DNA from: Peptoniphilus harei
GTDB taxonomy: Bacteria; Bacillota; Clostridia; Tissierellales; Peptoniphilaceae
NCBI RefSeq assembly: GCF_900454685.1
Contig: NZ_UATM01000032.1
Span: forward strand, 124,001 to 188,000
Reading direction: 5' to 3'
DNA length: 64,000 bases
Shown: one piece after another, positions 44,597 to 52,926 of the stretch
How positions within the stretch are numbered: the first letter of the stretch is position 1
Layout: each line of letters begins with the position of its first letter
Notes under the pieces: model-generated
What the model was told of the DNA's origin: nothing
What the model saw: only the letters and a program-made list of their open reading frames with translations
Databases searched by the model: none
Position numbers and translations under genes: made by a program

Positions 44597-45978
44597 GTTG
44601 TTCCACTTCTCGTATCTTCTATTTCAATGCCCATGTTCTTCAACTCATCACGAATTTCATCAGCCCTAGCGAAGTCCTTGTTCTTCCTAGCCTCATTTCT
44701 TTCCTTGATAAGTTCTTCTATATCATTTGATATTTCTTCTCTTTCTTCTTCCATAATTCCAAGAACCTTAGTTAGTTTCTTTAAAAGCTCTAAGGATTTT
44801 TCTAGGATTTCTTTGGAAGAATTTTCGTCTAAGTTTAAGTTAATGTCCTTAACTAAGTCAAAGATTGCTGTAATTGCATCAGCTGTATTTAGGTCGTCTT
44901 CCATAGCTGATTCAAATTTTTCAATATGCTTGTCATAACCCTTTAATAAGGCTTCTTCATCTTCTGTCATTTTTTCTACAGAAGTTTTTTCTATAGCATC
45001 TTCAAGCTTGTACTTTGCGTTGTAAAGTCTCTTGCTTGAATTTTTTGTCTGTTCCATTACTTCTCTTGAGAAATTAATTGGTGAACGGTATTGAGTTGTC
45101 AAAAGGAAAAATCTCAAGACTTCTAGGTCAAACTCTTGGGAGATTTCCCTAACTGTGAAGAAGTTGCCCTTAGATTTTGACATCTTTTCATTATCAACAG
45201 TTATCATTCCATTGTGAAGCCAGTAGTTGGCGAAGGGAACGTCGTTGCAAGTTTCTGATTGAGCAATTTCATTTTCATGGTGAGGGAATTGTAGGTCCTC
45301 GCCACCTGTGTGGATGTCTATGTTGTCGCCAATAATAGTCTTGGCCATTACAGAACACTCGATGTGCCAGCCAGGTCTCCCTTCTCCCCAAGGTGCTTTC
45401 CAGAAGGGTTCTCCTTCTTTTTTATTCTTCCAAAGGGCAAAGTCTTGCGGATTTTTCTTATTATCATTTACATCAACCCTGTGGCCAGAGATTAGGTCTT
45501 CAAGATTTTTTCTTGAAAGTTTTCCATAGTCCTTGGCGTGACTAATGTCAAAGTAAACATCACCATTGGACACATAAGCTGCACCCTTGTCTACAAGAGT
45601 TTGAATAAAATCAATAATTTCATCAATGTGTTCAGTCGCCCTTGGATTTATAGTTTCATAGTCATAAAGGTGGAGGCCACCTGCATCCTTTTTAAATTCT
45701 TTTATATATCTTTCGGCAATATCAGAAACCTTAACACCTTCATCATTTGCCTTGTTAATCATCTTGTCGTCAATATCTGTGAAGTTAACTACAAACTTAA
45801 CCTTCATCCCCTTGTAGTCAAAGTACCTTCTCAAGGTATCAAATACAACAAGAGGTCTTGCGTTACCAACGTGAATAAAGTTGTAAACAGTTGGGCCACA
45901 GTTGTAGATTCCAACTTCGCCCTCCTTAATTGGCACAAAGTCTTCTTTTTTTCTCGTTAGAGTATTGTATAATTTCAT
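44581..45978 (-). CDS. cysS: cysteinyl-tRNA synthetase
   Basis: The 465-residue class I synthetase has zinc-site YNCGPTVY, the HIGH-type FIHVGNARP, zinc ligands WHIECSVMA and HHENEIAQ, and EKMSKSKGN (KMSKS). ATG 45978 is chosen because AGGAGG lies four bases before it; the frame extends upstream to 46005 but with no ribosome site. A hairpin with a U run (45993-46015) lies directly before the ribosome site, so read-through or a local promoter is needed. Confidence 0.96.
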   Translation of the reverse strand: MKLYNTLTRKKEDFVPIKEGEVGIYNCGPTVYNFIHVGNARPLVVFDTLRRYFDYKGMKVKFVVNFTDIDDKMINKANDEGVKVSDIAERYIKEFKKDAGGLHLYDYETINPRATEHIDEIIDFIQTLVDKGAAYVSNGDVYFDISHAKDYGKLSRKNLEDLISGHRVDVNDNKKNPQDFALWKNKKEGEPFWKAPWGEGRPGWHIECSVMAKTIIGDNIDIHTGGEDLQFPHHENEIAQSETCNDVPFANYWLHNGMITVDNEKMSKSKGNFFTVREISQEFDLEVLRFFLLTTQYRSPINFSREVMEQTKNSSKRLYNAKYKLEDAIEKTSVEKMTEDEEALLKGYDKHIEKFESAMEDDLNTADAITAIFDLVKDINLNLDENSSKEILEKSLELLKKLTKVLGIMEEEREEISNDIEELIKERNEARKNKDFARADEIRDELKNMGIEIEDTRSGTTWKRI

Positions 45979-45992
45979 AAATCCTCCTATAA

Positions 45993-46015
45993 AAAAACGC
46001 CTCATTTGAGACGAT
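45993..46015 (-). terminator. terminator or attenuator between NUDIX and cysS
   Basis: On the minus strand CGTCTC-AAAT-GAGGCG (46015-46000) is followed by seven U just before the cysS ribosome site; it overlaps the NUDIX stop codon. There is no room for a T-box leader. Confidence 0.7.
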
Positions 46016-46503
46016 TATATACCTCTGAAAAATTTTTCGTAGTAATCAAGTCCAATAAAAGTTTTGTCTTCAACCATTTTTTGAATCTTTTCCACGCTGG
46101 CTATGTCAACATCCATAACCTCTTCCTCCTGCATGACTATTTCATCAAGAGAAACATTTTTACGCACTAGAAAAATATAAAATATTGTGTTTTTTTCAGT
46201 GATTATCCTCTTGAGCTTGAGCTCATCTTCTCTTATATCGATGCCAAGCTCTTCCTTAAATTCACGTACCATGCCCTCTTTGGGAGTCTCTCTAGATATA
46301 ACAGACCCACCTGCAGAGCAATACCACATGCCAGCAAAGGATTTTTTGCTAAGAGACCTTCTCTGGATAATAAAATTTCCATCATCTCTTAAAATCCAAC
46401 CCTCAACTATAAGGTGGTAATCACTATTTCTAAGACGCTGTCCTTTTCTTATGACCCGTCTCTTCCATTTTCCATTTTTATCATATACATCCCAATATTC
46501 CAC
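46015..46503 (-). CDS. NUDIX hydrolase
   Basis: A 162-residue NUDIX protein with the full box GGSVISRETPKEGMVREFKEELGI (G-x5-E-x7-RE-x2-EE-x-G). The N-terminal EYWDVYDKNGKWKRRVIRKG resembles the isopentenyl-diphosphate isomerase-like/YfcD subgroup, so a diphosphate substrate is likely but unnamed. GTG 46503 is chosen, with AGGAG seven bases upstream; the ATG at 46518 would put that ribosome site inside the gene. Confidence 0.85.
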   Translation of the reverse strand: MEYWDVYDKNGKWKRRVIRKGQRLRNSDYHLIVEGWILRDDGNFIIQRRSLSKKSFAGMWYCSAGGSVISRETPKEGMVREFKEELGIDIREDELKLKRIITEKNTIFYIFLVRKNVSLDEIVMQEEEVMDVDIASVEKIQKMVEDKTFIGLDYYEKFFRGI

Positions 46504-46611
46504 GACAAAACTCCTCATAGTTATTTTACACTATTTAGGCTTGTTTTTAAAGATTATGAAGACTTTATTTAAGTAAAATCTGCTCTCTTATTAAGAATAT
46601 TTTTGCAAAAT

Positions 46612-46637
46612 AAAAAAGTGGAATTTTTCATCCACTT
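46612..46637 (-). terminator. terminator after the staygreen-like gene
   Basis: AAGTGGA (46616-46622) pairs with TCCACTT (46631-46637); T run follows on the minus strand. It closes the catalase-downstream operon. Confidence 0.8.
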
Positions 46638-46641
46638 AATC

Positions 46642-47115
46642 TTAAATATTTTTTAAAGACTTATAATCAAATCCTTTTCTATATTCTACAAAAGTCCCAT
46701 CTTCTTTATAGACATAATCTCTTAGGGTTTTTTCTACAAGTCTTATATTAAATTTTTCATCTTTGGAATTATAAATTTCCTTTACATAAATATCTGTATC
46801 AGAAAATTTTAATTTTCTCTCAGCCTTTACCATTGCAAGAAGAGAGTTTTGTAAATGTTCTTTAAAAATTATAAATCTTGCCTTTGTTGAAAATTTTGAG
46901 TTTTCATTGTCTAAAAAACATTCAAAAACAAAGTACTCATCTTCCCAATATCCAAAAACCTCATCCTTTTCCTCGCTCATTGTAAAATCATCTAGACTAT
47001 CAACTATGTCGACGAAAAGTTCTCCTGTCTCATCATCATGAGAAAGTATGTATTTCCTTTTTTTTAATTCTAAATCTTTTACACAATCTTTTTCGATAAC
47101 TTTTAAATTTTTCAT
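46642..47115 (-). CDS. possible staygreen-like domain protein
   Basis: A 157-residue soluble protein. KRKYILSHDDETGELFVDI resembles the start of staygreen proteins (RYTLTHSDxTGxLFLxI), followed by DEVFGYWEDEYFVFECFLDNENSKFSTKARFIIFKEHLQNSLLAM, comparable to the RDEVxAEW...HVHVSGG...FRYxIFxxELPxVLxA block. Plant staygreen is a chlorophyll Mg-dechelatase, and some bacterial homologues act on chlorophyll; what bacterial versions in anaerobes do is unknown. The ATG overlaps the ECF-like gene stop by 4 bp. The match is by eye and needs a profile search. Confidence 0.45.
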   Translation of the reverse strand: MKNLKVIEKDCVKDLELKKRKYILSHDDETGELFVDIVDSLDDFTMSEEKDEVFGYWEDEYFVFECFLDNENSKFSTKARFIIFKEHLQNSLLAMVKAERKLKFSDTDIYVKEIYNSKDEKFNIRLVEKTLRDYVYKEDGTFVEYRKGFDYKSLKNI

Positions 47116-47639
47116 GCTCTAACAATCCTTTTTGAAAAGATTTCTAAGGTATATCTAGAAGCAAGGTATCCAATAAAATATATTACAATTGTGACTATAA
47201 GAGTTGGAATAATTCCTGCTTGGACAAATCTAGATTGTGGTACAAAAATTTTTACTATAAAAAAGGAAGTCCACACGCCAAAAGCACTTTTTGTTGGTAC
47301 TGAATAGTATATATTTCTGTCCTTATTATAATTTTTAAAGACTATTAAGGTTAAAATATCACTTAAGACTCCGCTCGCTAGTCCAGCCAAGGCTCCAAAG
47401 ACAGAAAACCTAAGCATATAAATGGCATAGCACAAGGAAATTAAGGACACAGTTCCAATTTTTCTAGTTTTTAAAATTGTTGCTGTATATATAAAGGCAA
47501 AGGCTGGCGCTGTCGTAAGCACTCTTGATGATGGTATTGGTAAACTCAAGGATATTGTATAAAGAATTTTACCAACAACAATCATAATGGCCAGAGAAAG
47601 GCCCATTAAAACCCAATCTTTCACTCTAAATTTTTTCAT
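47112..47639 (-). CDS. ECF S-component-like membrane protein
   Basis: A 175-residue membrane protein with five or six spans. The N-terminal pattern (charged start, span, LPIPSSRVLTTAPAFAFIYTATIL, then LRFSVFGALAGLASGVLSDIL) fits substrate-binding S components of ECF vitamin transporters, possibly the folate/MptD-like group. No EcfA or EcfT is nearby, so it would use a shared module. AGGTGA precedes the ATG; it overlaps the staygreen-like gene and starts 1 bp after the radical SAM gene. Confidence 0.65.
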   Translation of the reverse strand: MKKFRVKDWVLMGLSLAIMIVVGKILYTISLSLPIPSSRVLTTAPAFAFIYTATILKTRKIGTVSLISLCYAIYMLRFSVFGALAGLASGVLSDILTLIVFKNYNKDRNIYYSVPTKSAFGVWTSFFIVKIFVPQSRFVQAGIIPTLIVTIVIYFIGYLASRYTLEIFSKRIVRA

Positions 47640-48623
47640 CTAATCACCTAAAACACAATAATTATCAAATTCTAAATAATCTCCAGTGTTTGCAAAAGCC
47701 CTGGCCCTACATCCACCACAAATATTATTAAAATTACAAGTTCTACACCTTCCCTTATAGGATGAAGGATCCCTAAGTTTTTTAAAGACTTCGCTATTAT
47801 TCCAAATATTATAAAAAGAATCTTCTTTTACATTGCCGGCCTCTACTTCTGCATAGGGACAGATATTTACCCTGCCATCGTAGACCAAGCTGCAATAACT
47901 TGTACCTGCAATACAAGACTTTTTAACTCTTGGGTCTAAATTTAATTTTTTAGCCAAGACAGTTGATTGGGGTGCACAAGTTGGCTTTATAAATAAGTCT
48001 GACTCATACTCCAAAACTTTTTTAATAGCTTCTGTGTACTCTTCCTTTGTTAGGTAAACATTTTCTAAGTTTTTCCCCCTGCCTGTCATAACTAAGAATA
48101 GAACATGGACTGAAGATGCTCCCAGCTCACTTGCAAAATCTAAAAGACTCTCTATTTCCTTCAAATTAATTTTAGAGATAGTGGTGTTAATCTGAAACTT
48201 AACCTCATTTTCCTTTAAAATCTCTATGCCTCTCATGGTTTCATCAAAGGCCCCCTCGTATCCCCTAAAGGAATCGTGAACATTTTTGTCCCTTGAGTCT
48301 ATAGAAATAGCAACTGATCTTATATATTTTTTTATAAGTCCTATGTTGTCTTCATTTATAAGGGTCCCATTAGTGCCCAAGCAAGTATAAAGTCCTAGGC
48401 TAGAAGCAAATTCTGCAAGTTCAAAAATATCCTCTCTCATTAGTGGTTCTCCACCACTTAATTTGAGCATATTAAAGCCAGCTTTTTTTATATCCCTAAA
48501 GACTTCCTTTGCCTCTTCAGTAGATAACTCATCTGACAAATCCACATCTTCTTTAGAATTCCTATAGCAGTGTTCACAGTAGAGGTTGCATTTTTTTGTA
48601 ACATTATAAGATACAATTTTCAT
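47640..48623 (-). CDS. radical SAM/SPASM protein of the AhbC/AhbD/NirJ-like group
   Basis: A 327-residue radical SAM enzyme with CNLYCEHC (C12, C16, C19) binding the SAM cluster, KLSGGEPLMREDIFELAEFASS, and a C-terminal SPASM domain with CIAGTSYCSLVYDGRVNICPY and CRTCNFNNICGGC for auxiliary clusters. The internal PTCAPQ stretch recalls heme-d1/siroheme-pathway radical SAM proteins (NirJ, AhbC, AhbD); peptide-modifying maturases are the alternative, but no short peptide gene is seen here. AGGAGG precedes the ATG. It lies 72 bp after the catalase gene, with a hairpin between. Confidence 0.8.
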   Translation of the reverse strand: MKIVSYNVTKKCNLYCEHCYRNSKEDVDLSDELSTEEAKEVFRDIKKAGFNMLKLSGGEPLMREDIFELAEFASSLGLYTCLGTNGTLINEDNIGLIKKYIRSVAISIDSRDKNVHDSFRGYEGAFDETMRGIEILKENEVKFQINTTISKINLKEIESLLDFASELGASSVHVLFLVMTGRGKNLENVYLTKEEYTEAIKKVLEYESDLFIKPTCAPQSTVLAKKLNLDPRVKKSCIAGTSYCSLVYDGRVNICPYAEVEAGNVKEDSFYNIWNNSEVFKKLRDPSSYKGRCRTCNFNNICGGCRARAFANTGDYLEFDNYCVLGD

Positions 48624-48645
48624 TTTTCTTATAACCTCCTAAAGA

Positions 48646-48669
48646 AATTGCCTCATAAAAGAGGCAATT
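48646..48669 (-). terminator. hairpin between katA and the radical SAM gene
   Basis: AATTGCCTC (48646-48654) and GAGGCAATT (48661-48669) form a perfect 9-bp stem. The U run on the minus strand is weak (TTTCTTT), so it may be a partial terminator allowing read-through. Confidence 0.6.
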
Positions 48670-48695
48670 CCAATATTATTTAATTTATTTTCTTA

Positions 48696-50417
48696 TCAAA
48701 GTAGATATGGGTCATCTTCCCAAGCAATTAATGTTGTTGGGTCTTCGGCATTTGTATCTCTTCCTTCAGGTGGAAGGTCTTTTGCAGATTCTGGTTCAGC
48801 AGGATCTGTTGGATAATTTAGGTCAGCATCTCTTGCATTTAATTTTTCCCATTCTTCACGAGATTTTGGCGCCTTCATTTCTAAATCAACTGTATCTATA
48901 TCAATTCCAAGTGCCTTTGCAACTCCCTTTCCATATTCTGGGTCAGCTGCATAGCAGTTTCTAATATATCTGTGCTTGATTTGCATAGTTGAGTCGCCCA
49001 TATTTCTTGCAGTATTTTCAAATAAAACTAATTTTTGCTCATCAGTCATCCTGTTGAAAAGCATACCTGGTTGAGTGAAGTAGTCGCTATCGTCTGCCCT
49101 GTAGTCATATCTCTTAGTTTCTCCACCCTTGTCATGTGGTATTTCTAGATCTGGATGATCTTGCCAGCCACCGTAAGAGTTTGGTCTGTAGTGGAGTTCT
49201 GCGCCCTTGTTGCCGTCTACTCTCATTTGTCCATCTCTGTGGTAGTCATGAGGATTCTTCACACCTTGTGGTGAGTTAACAGGAATTTGGTGGTGGTTAA
49301 CTCCAAGTCTATATCTTTGGGCATCTGAATAGAAGAAGGCCCTAGCTTGAAGAACCCTATCTGGTGAAAGTGCGATTCCTGGCACAATATTTGCCGGTGA
49401 AAAGGCAACTTGTTCAACATCTTGGAAGAAGTTGTCTGGATATTTATTTAAAACATATTCTCCTACAGGAATTAGTGGATAGTCTTCCTTTAGCCACATC
49501 TTTGTTAGGTCGAAAGGATTTGTTGGGTGCTTTTCAGCTTGTTCTTCTGTCATAACTTGGATGTACATCTTCCACTTTGGATAGTTGCCATTTTCAATAG
49601 CTTCATATAGGTCACGTCCAGAAGATTCCCTGTCCTTACCATTTACCATTTCAGCTTCTTGGTCAGTGTAGTTTAGGATACCTTGTTGGCTTCTAAAGTG
49701 GAACTTAACCCAAACTCTTGTGCCTTCTTCGTTATACATGGAGTAAGTGTGTGAACCAAATCCGTGCATATACCTAAAGGAAGAAGGAATACCCCTGTCA
49801 CTATTTATTATAGTCGTTTGTAGTAGTGATTCTGGTAGTGATGACCAGTAGTCAAAGTTTGTATTAGGAGATCTAAGGTGAGACTTAGGGTCTCTCTTAA
49901 CTGCGTGGTTTAAATCGATAAACTTCATTGGGTCTCTAAAGAAGAAGACAGGTGTGTTGTTACCAACTACGTCCCAGTTACCATCTTCTGTATAAAATCT
50001 AACTGCAAAACCACGAATGTCACGTTCTGCATCAGCTGCACCACGTTCACCAGCAACAGTTGACATTCTTGAGAAGACCTTGCACTTGTTTCCAACCTTG
50101 CTAAAAATTTTGGCCTTAGTGTATTTTGTGATGTCATGAGTTACTGTGAATTCACCCCAGGCACCCCAGCCCTTGGCGTGCATCCTTCTTTCAGGAATAA
50201 CTTCCCTGTTGAAGTGAGCATGCTTTTCAAATAACCAAAGGTCTTGGACTGAAAGGTGACCATCCATACCTGCAGTCATGGAGTCTTCGTCGTTGTCGAC
50301 TAGTTGTCCACCTGCACGTCTTAATTCTGGATCATCAACATTTTGATTCCTACTAGGTATTGGGTCCCCTGATTTATTTTTTGCTGTTGGGTCCATTTTT
50401 TTCTTGTCGTCTGCCAT
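48696..50417 (-). CDS. katA: heme catalase
   Basis: The 573-residue monofunctional catalase carries the distal His region [17 protein letters not shown], the Asn region [30 protein letters not shown], and the proximal heme ligand region [14 protein letters not shown] with Arg and Tyr. It splits H2O2 in the cytosol. Length exceeds small clade 3 enzymes because of N- and C-terminal extensions (the C-terminus is rich in Pro, Asp, Glu). Catalase is unusual in this group of anaerobes and needs heme, which they commonly cannot make. AAGGAGG precedes the ATG. Confidence 0.96.
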   Translation of the reverse strand: MADDKKKMDPTAKNKSGDPIPSRNQNVDDPELRRAGGQLVDNDEDSMTAGMDGHLSVQDLWLFEKHAHFNREVIPERRMHAKGWGAWGEFTVTHDITKYTKAKIFSKVGNKCKVFSRMSTVAGERGAADAERDIRGFAVRFYTEDGNWDVVGNNTPVFFFRDPMKFIDLNHAVKRDPKSHLRSPNTNFDYWSSLPESLLQTTIINSDRGIPSSFRYMHGFGSHTYSMYNEEGTRVWVKFHFRSQQGILNYTDQEAEMVNGKDRESSGRDLYEAIENGNYPKWKMYIQVMTEEQAEKHPTNPFDLTKMWLKEDYPLIPVGEYVLNKYPDNFFQDVEQVAFSPANIVPGIALSPDRVLQARAFFYSDAQRYRLGVNHHQIPVNSPQGVKNPHDYHRDGQMRVDGNKGAELHYRPNSYGGWQDHPDLEIPHDKGGETKRYDYRADDSDYFTQPGMLFNRMTDEQKLVLFENTARNMGDSTMQIKHRYIRNCYAADPEYGKGVAKALGIDIDTVDLEMKAPKSREEWEKLNARDADLNYPTDPAEPESAKDLPPEGRDTNAEDPTTLIAWEDDPYLL

Positions 50418-50473
50418 TATTTACCTCCTTAAAAGTTAAAAGTTTAAGTACTTATTCAGTTAACACTTACCCA

Positions 50474-50501
50474 ATTTTATCTTCTCTATTCTATTAAGTA
50501 A
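50474..50501 (-). promoter_or_regulatory. possible katA promoter
   Basis: On the minus strand TTACTT (50501-50496), 16 bp, TAAAAT (50479-50474), about 57 bp before the katA start. No clear PerR site is seen. Confidence 0.35.
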
Positions 50502-50547
50502 GTAGTAAATTTTATTTATATATTAAAATTTTTAAAAAAACTCATTT

Positions 50548-50575
50548 TTGACAAAGCACAAGATTTTCCTATAGA
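50548..50575 (+). promoter_or_regulatory. promoter of the BCCT transporter gene
   Basis: TTGACA (50548-50553), 16 bp, TATAGA (50570-50575), 39 bp before the start codon. Confidence 0.6.
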
Positions 50576-50614
50576 CTATTAAGGTATGAAAATTTTTAGA
50601 AAAGGAGAATTAAT

Positions 50615-52168
50615 ATGAAAAAAGAAATTTTAAAAGAACACTTTGTATATTTTTTGTCCTTAGGATTATTATCTGTACTTGTTTTACTTGGAATTATAAT
50701 ACCAGAACCCTTCCAAAGACTTACAGAATTTTTAAGAGATAAGATTACAGTAAATTTTGGTTGGTTTTATCTTTTATTGGTGACTGGAATTTTGATTTTC
50801 TGTGTCTTCTTAATCCTAAGTCCCATAGGACAAATTAGGTTGGGAAGTCCTAACTCAGAACCAGAGCACGACTCCATGTCTTGGATTGCCATGATGTTCT
50901 CTGCAGGAATGGGAATTGGACTTGTCTTCTACGGAGCAGCCGAACCCCTAAGTCACTTCGCAGTGATGACACCTCTTGCACCAAAGGGAAGTCAAGAAGC
51001 CTTAGCCGATGCCTTTAGGTTTACCTTCTTCCATTGGGGTATCCATGCCTGGGCAGTCTATGCCATTATTGGACTGGCTCTTGCCTACTTTGGCTTTAGG
51101 AAGCAAGAAAAATATCTACTCTCAGTTACACTTAAACCCCTTCTTGGTGACCGTGCCAATGGATGGATAGGTAAGGTGATTGACACCATAACAATCGTAG
51201 CTACTGTGATAGGTGTTGCCACAACTCTTGGCTTTGGAGCCATGCAAATTAATGGCGGTCTATCCTATCTTTTTGGAATTCCAAATAACATTGTGACTCA
51301 AACAATAATAATCGTGATAACTACGGCCCTTTTCGTAATGTCTGCCATGTCAGGCCTTGGCAAAGGAGTGAAAATTCTTTCTAATGTCAACTTGATCTTG
51401 GCCATAGGTCTTCTTGCAGTTGCCATAGTTGTTGGACCAACAGTAAGGATCTTTGACAACATGACAGATTCAATTGGAGCCTATCTCCAAAACTTCTTTA
51501 GGATGAGCTTTAGATCAGCTGCCTTTGATGGGACTAAGCGTGGTTGGATAAATTCTTGGACAATTTTCTACTGGGCTTGGTGGATCTCTTGGTCACCCTT
51601 TGTTGGAGTTTTCATTGCGAGAATTTCTAAAGGAAGAACAATTCGTGAATTCTTGACAGTTGTCCTTCTAATTCCAACTCTACTTAGTATCCTTTGGTTC
51701 TCAACTTTTGGAACTCTATCAACTAGCTTGCAGGATGCTGGAATAAATCTTTCAGAATTTGCCACAGAAGAAGTTCTCTTTGCGACATTTAATAATTATC
51801 TTGGAGGAAACATCCTATCCTTCATAGCAATAATTTTGGTCTCAACATTTTTTATAACTTCAGCAGACTCCGCCACTTACGTCTTGGCAATGCTGTCTGA
51901 AAATGGAAACCTCCTTCCATCAAATAGGAAGAAGGTTATTTGGGGAATACTTCTTTCAGCAATAGCCATTGTTTTATTATTTTCCGGTGGTCTTGCAGCC
52001 CTTGAAAATACACTTATAATTGTTGCCCTTCCCTTCTCAGTGGTTATGATCTTTGTTATGATTTCCCTCTTGAAGGAATTAAACCACGAGAAGAAGAAAA
52101 TGGGACTAAAGATAAGGCCAGAGACATTGCCAGAAGAAGGAGAACCCTTCAAATCCTATGACGATTGA
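50615..52168 (+). CDS. BCCT-family betaine/choline/carnitine transporter
   Basis: The 517-residue carrier has twelve predicted spans and the BCCT core: SWIAMMFSAGMGIGLVFYGAAEPLSHF, FHWGIHAWAVYAIIGLALAYF, and FYWAWWISWSPFVGVFIARISKGRTIREF with the Trp-rich substrate box. It takes up a quaternary ammonium compound, with Na+ or H+ symport or by exchange; which substrate cannot be told. AAAGGAG precedes the ATG. The C-terminal cytosolic tail is short. Confidence 0.93.
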   Translation: MKKEILKEHFVYFLSLGLLSVLVLLGIIIPEPFQRLTEFLRDKITVNFGWFYLLLVTGILIFCVFLILSPIGQIRLGSPNSEPEHDSMSWIAMMFSAGMGIGLVFYGAAEPLSHFAVMTPLAPKGSQEALADAFRFTFFHWGIHAWAVYAIIGLALAYFGFRKQEKYLLSVTLKPLLGDRANGWIGKVIDTITIVATVIGVATTLGFGAMQINGGLSYLFGIPNNIVTQTIIIVITTALFVMSAMSGLGKGVKILSNVNLILAIGLLAVAIVVGPTVRIFDNMTDSIGAYLQNFFRMSFRSAAFDGTKRGWINSWTIFYWAWWISWSPFVGVFIARISKGRTIREFLTVVLLIPTLLSILWFSTFGTLSTSLQDAGINLSEFATEEVLFATFNNYLGGNILSFIAIILVSTFFITSADSATYVLAMLSENGNLLPSNRKKVIWGILLSAIAIVLLFSGGLAALENTLIIVALPFSVVMIFVMISLLKELNHEKKKMGLKIRPETLPEEGEPFKSYDD

Positions 52169-52220
52169 TAATTTATTTAGTTCATTTCTCAATAATTAAA
52201 TAAATAACATTATGAGAGCA

Positions 52221-52260
52221 AAAAGACACCTTCATTTTTATTGAAGATGTCTTTTATTTT
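52221..52260 (+). terminator. terminator of the BCCT gene, overlapping the next -35
   Basis: AAAAGACACCTTCA pairs with TGAAGATGTCTTTT (one mismatch) around a short T-rich loop, then ATTTTG. The TTGAAG in its right arm also serves as -35 of the next promoter. Confidence 0.7.
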
Positions 52261-52268
52261 GCTATAAT
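52241..52268 (+). promoter_or_regulatory. promoter of the small membrane protein gene
   Basis: TTGAAG (52241-52246), 16 bp, TATAAT (52263-52268). The -10 covers the ATG at 52267, which therefore cannot be the start of translation. Confidence 0.65.
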
Positions 52269-52287
52269 GAAAGCAAGAGGTGGTAAT

Positions 52288-52740
52288 TTGGATTTTCAAA
52301 GAGTATTTTTAATTGTATTTTTATTGGGATTTATTTCTATAAATTTTATTCTGCCAAGATTTAATAAAAGAATAGATGAGTTAGATACAATTGCAACAAA
52401 TATTCAGTTTACCTGTATGTTGTTTGCCTTGCTCTTAGATCAAAATATAATCTATTACATAATTTTACTTCTTGGGCTTCATATTAACACCTACAATAGT
52501 AAGGTCAAAAGTCTTAAACCAATCTTTCTTGAACTTATCATTGTAATTATCTTGCCCCTACTTACTATTTTTGATTTAGGCAGCTTTGGTCCTTCTTCTG
52601 TATTTTACTTAACAAGACCTACTGATATTTATCTAGGACTCCTAATTACTGGACTTGTTTTCTTCTTAAACCTATATAAGTTTTCAAAGCTTGAAGCTGT
52701 TAATAAAAATATTTCATTAGCTTTCTTTTACTTAATTTAA
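52288..52740 (+). CDS. small membrane protein of unknown function
   Basis: About 150 residues with four or five hydrophobic segments (RVFLIVFLLGFISINFIL, FTCMLFALLLDQNIIYYIILLLGL, FLELIIVIILPLLTIF, LGLLITGLVFFLNLY). I do not recognise the family. TTG 52288 follows AGAGGTGG; the earlier ATG 52267 lies in the promoter. Single-gene unit closed by a terminator at 52798-52843. Confidence 0.55.
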   Translation: MDFQRVFLIVFLLGFISINFILPRFNKRIDELDTIATNIQFTCMLFALLLDQNIIYYIILLLGLHINTYNSKVKSLKPIFLELIIVIILPLLTIFDLGSFGPSSVFYLTRPTDIYLGLLITGLVFFLNLYKFSKLEAVNKNISLAFFYLI

Positions 52741-52797
52741 TTCTCTATGCCGAAAATTATTTTTTGATTTTTGAGTCTTTAAAATAAAAATTTTATA

Positions 52798-52843
52798 AAA
52801 AAAAATGCTGCTTGTAATTATTATTTACAAACAGCATTTTTTT
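52798..52843. terminator. bidirectional terminator
   Basis: AAATGCTGCTTGTAA pairs with TTTACAAACAGCATTT with A and T runs on both sides, between convergent genes. Confidence 0.85.
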
Positions 52844-52926
52844 GTCTTTTTAATTTTTTCCTATTCAAGTGAATAATAAATTTGGAATCAAAAAGGCAGC
52901 TTAATTTCATTGAAGATGTCTTTTTT

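Noticed and set aside
45978-46020. T-box riboswitch before cysS
   Set aside because: Only 37 bp lie between the genes, too short for a T-box specifier domain; only a terminator hairpin is present.
52267-52287. ATG 52267 as start of the small membrane protein
   Set aside because: It overlaps the TATAAT box of the promoter, so the transcript starts after it.
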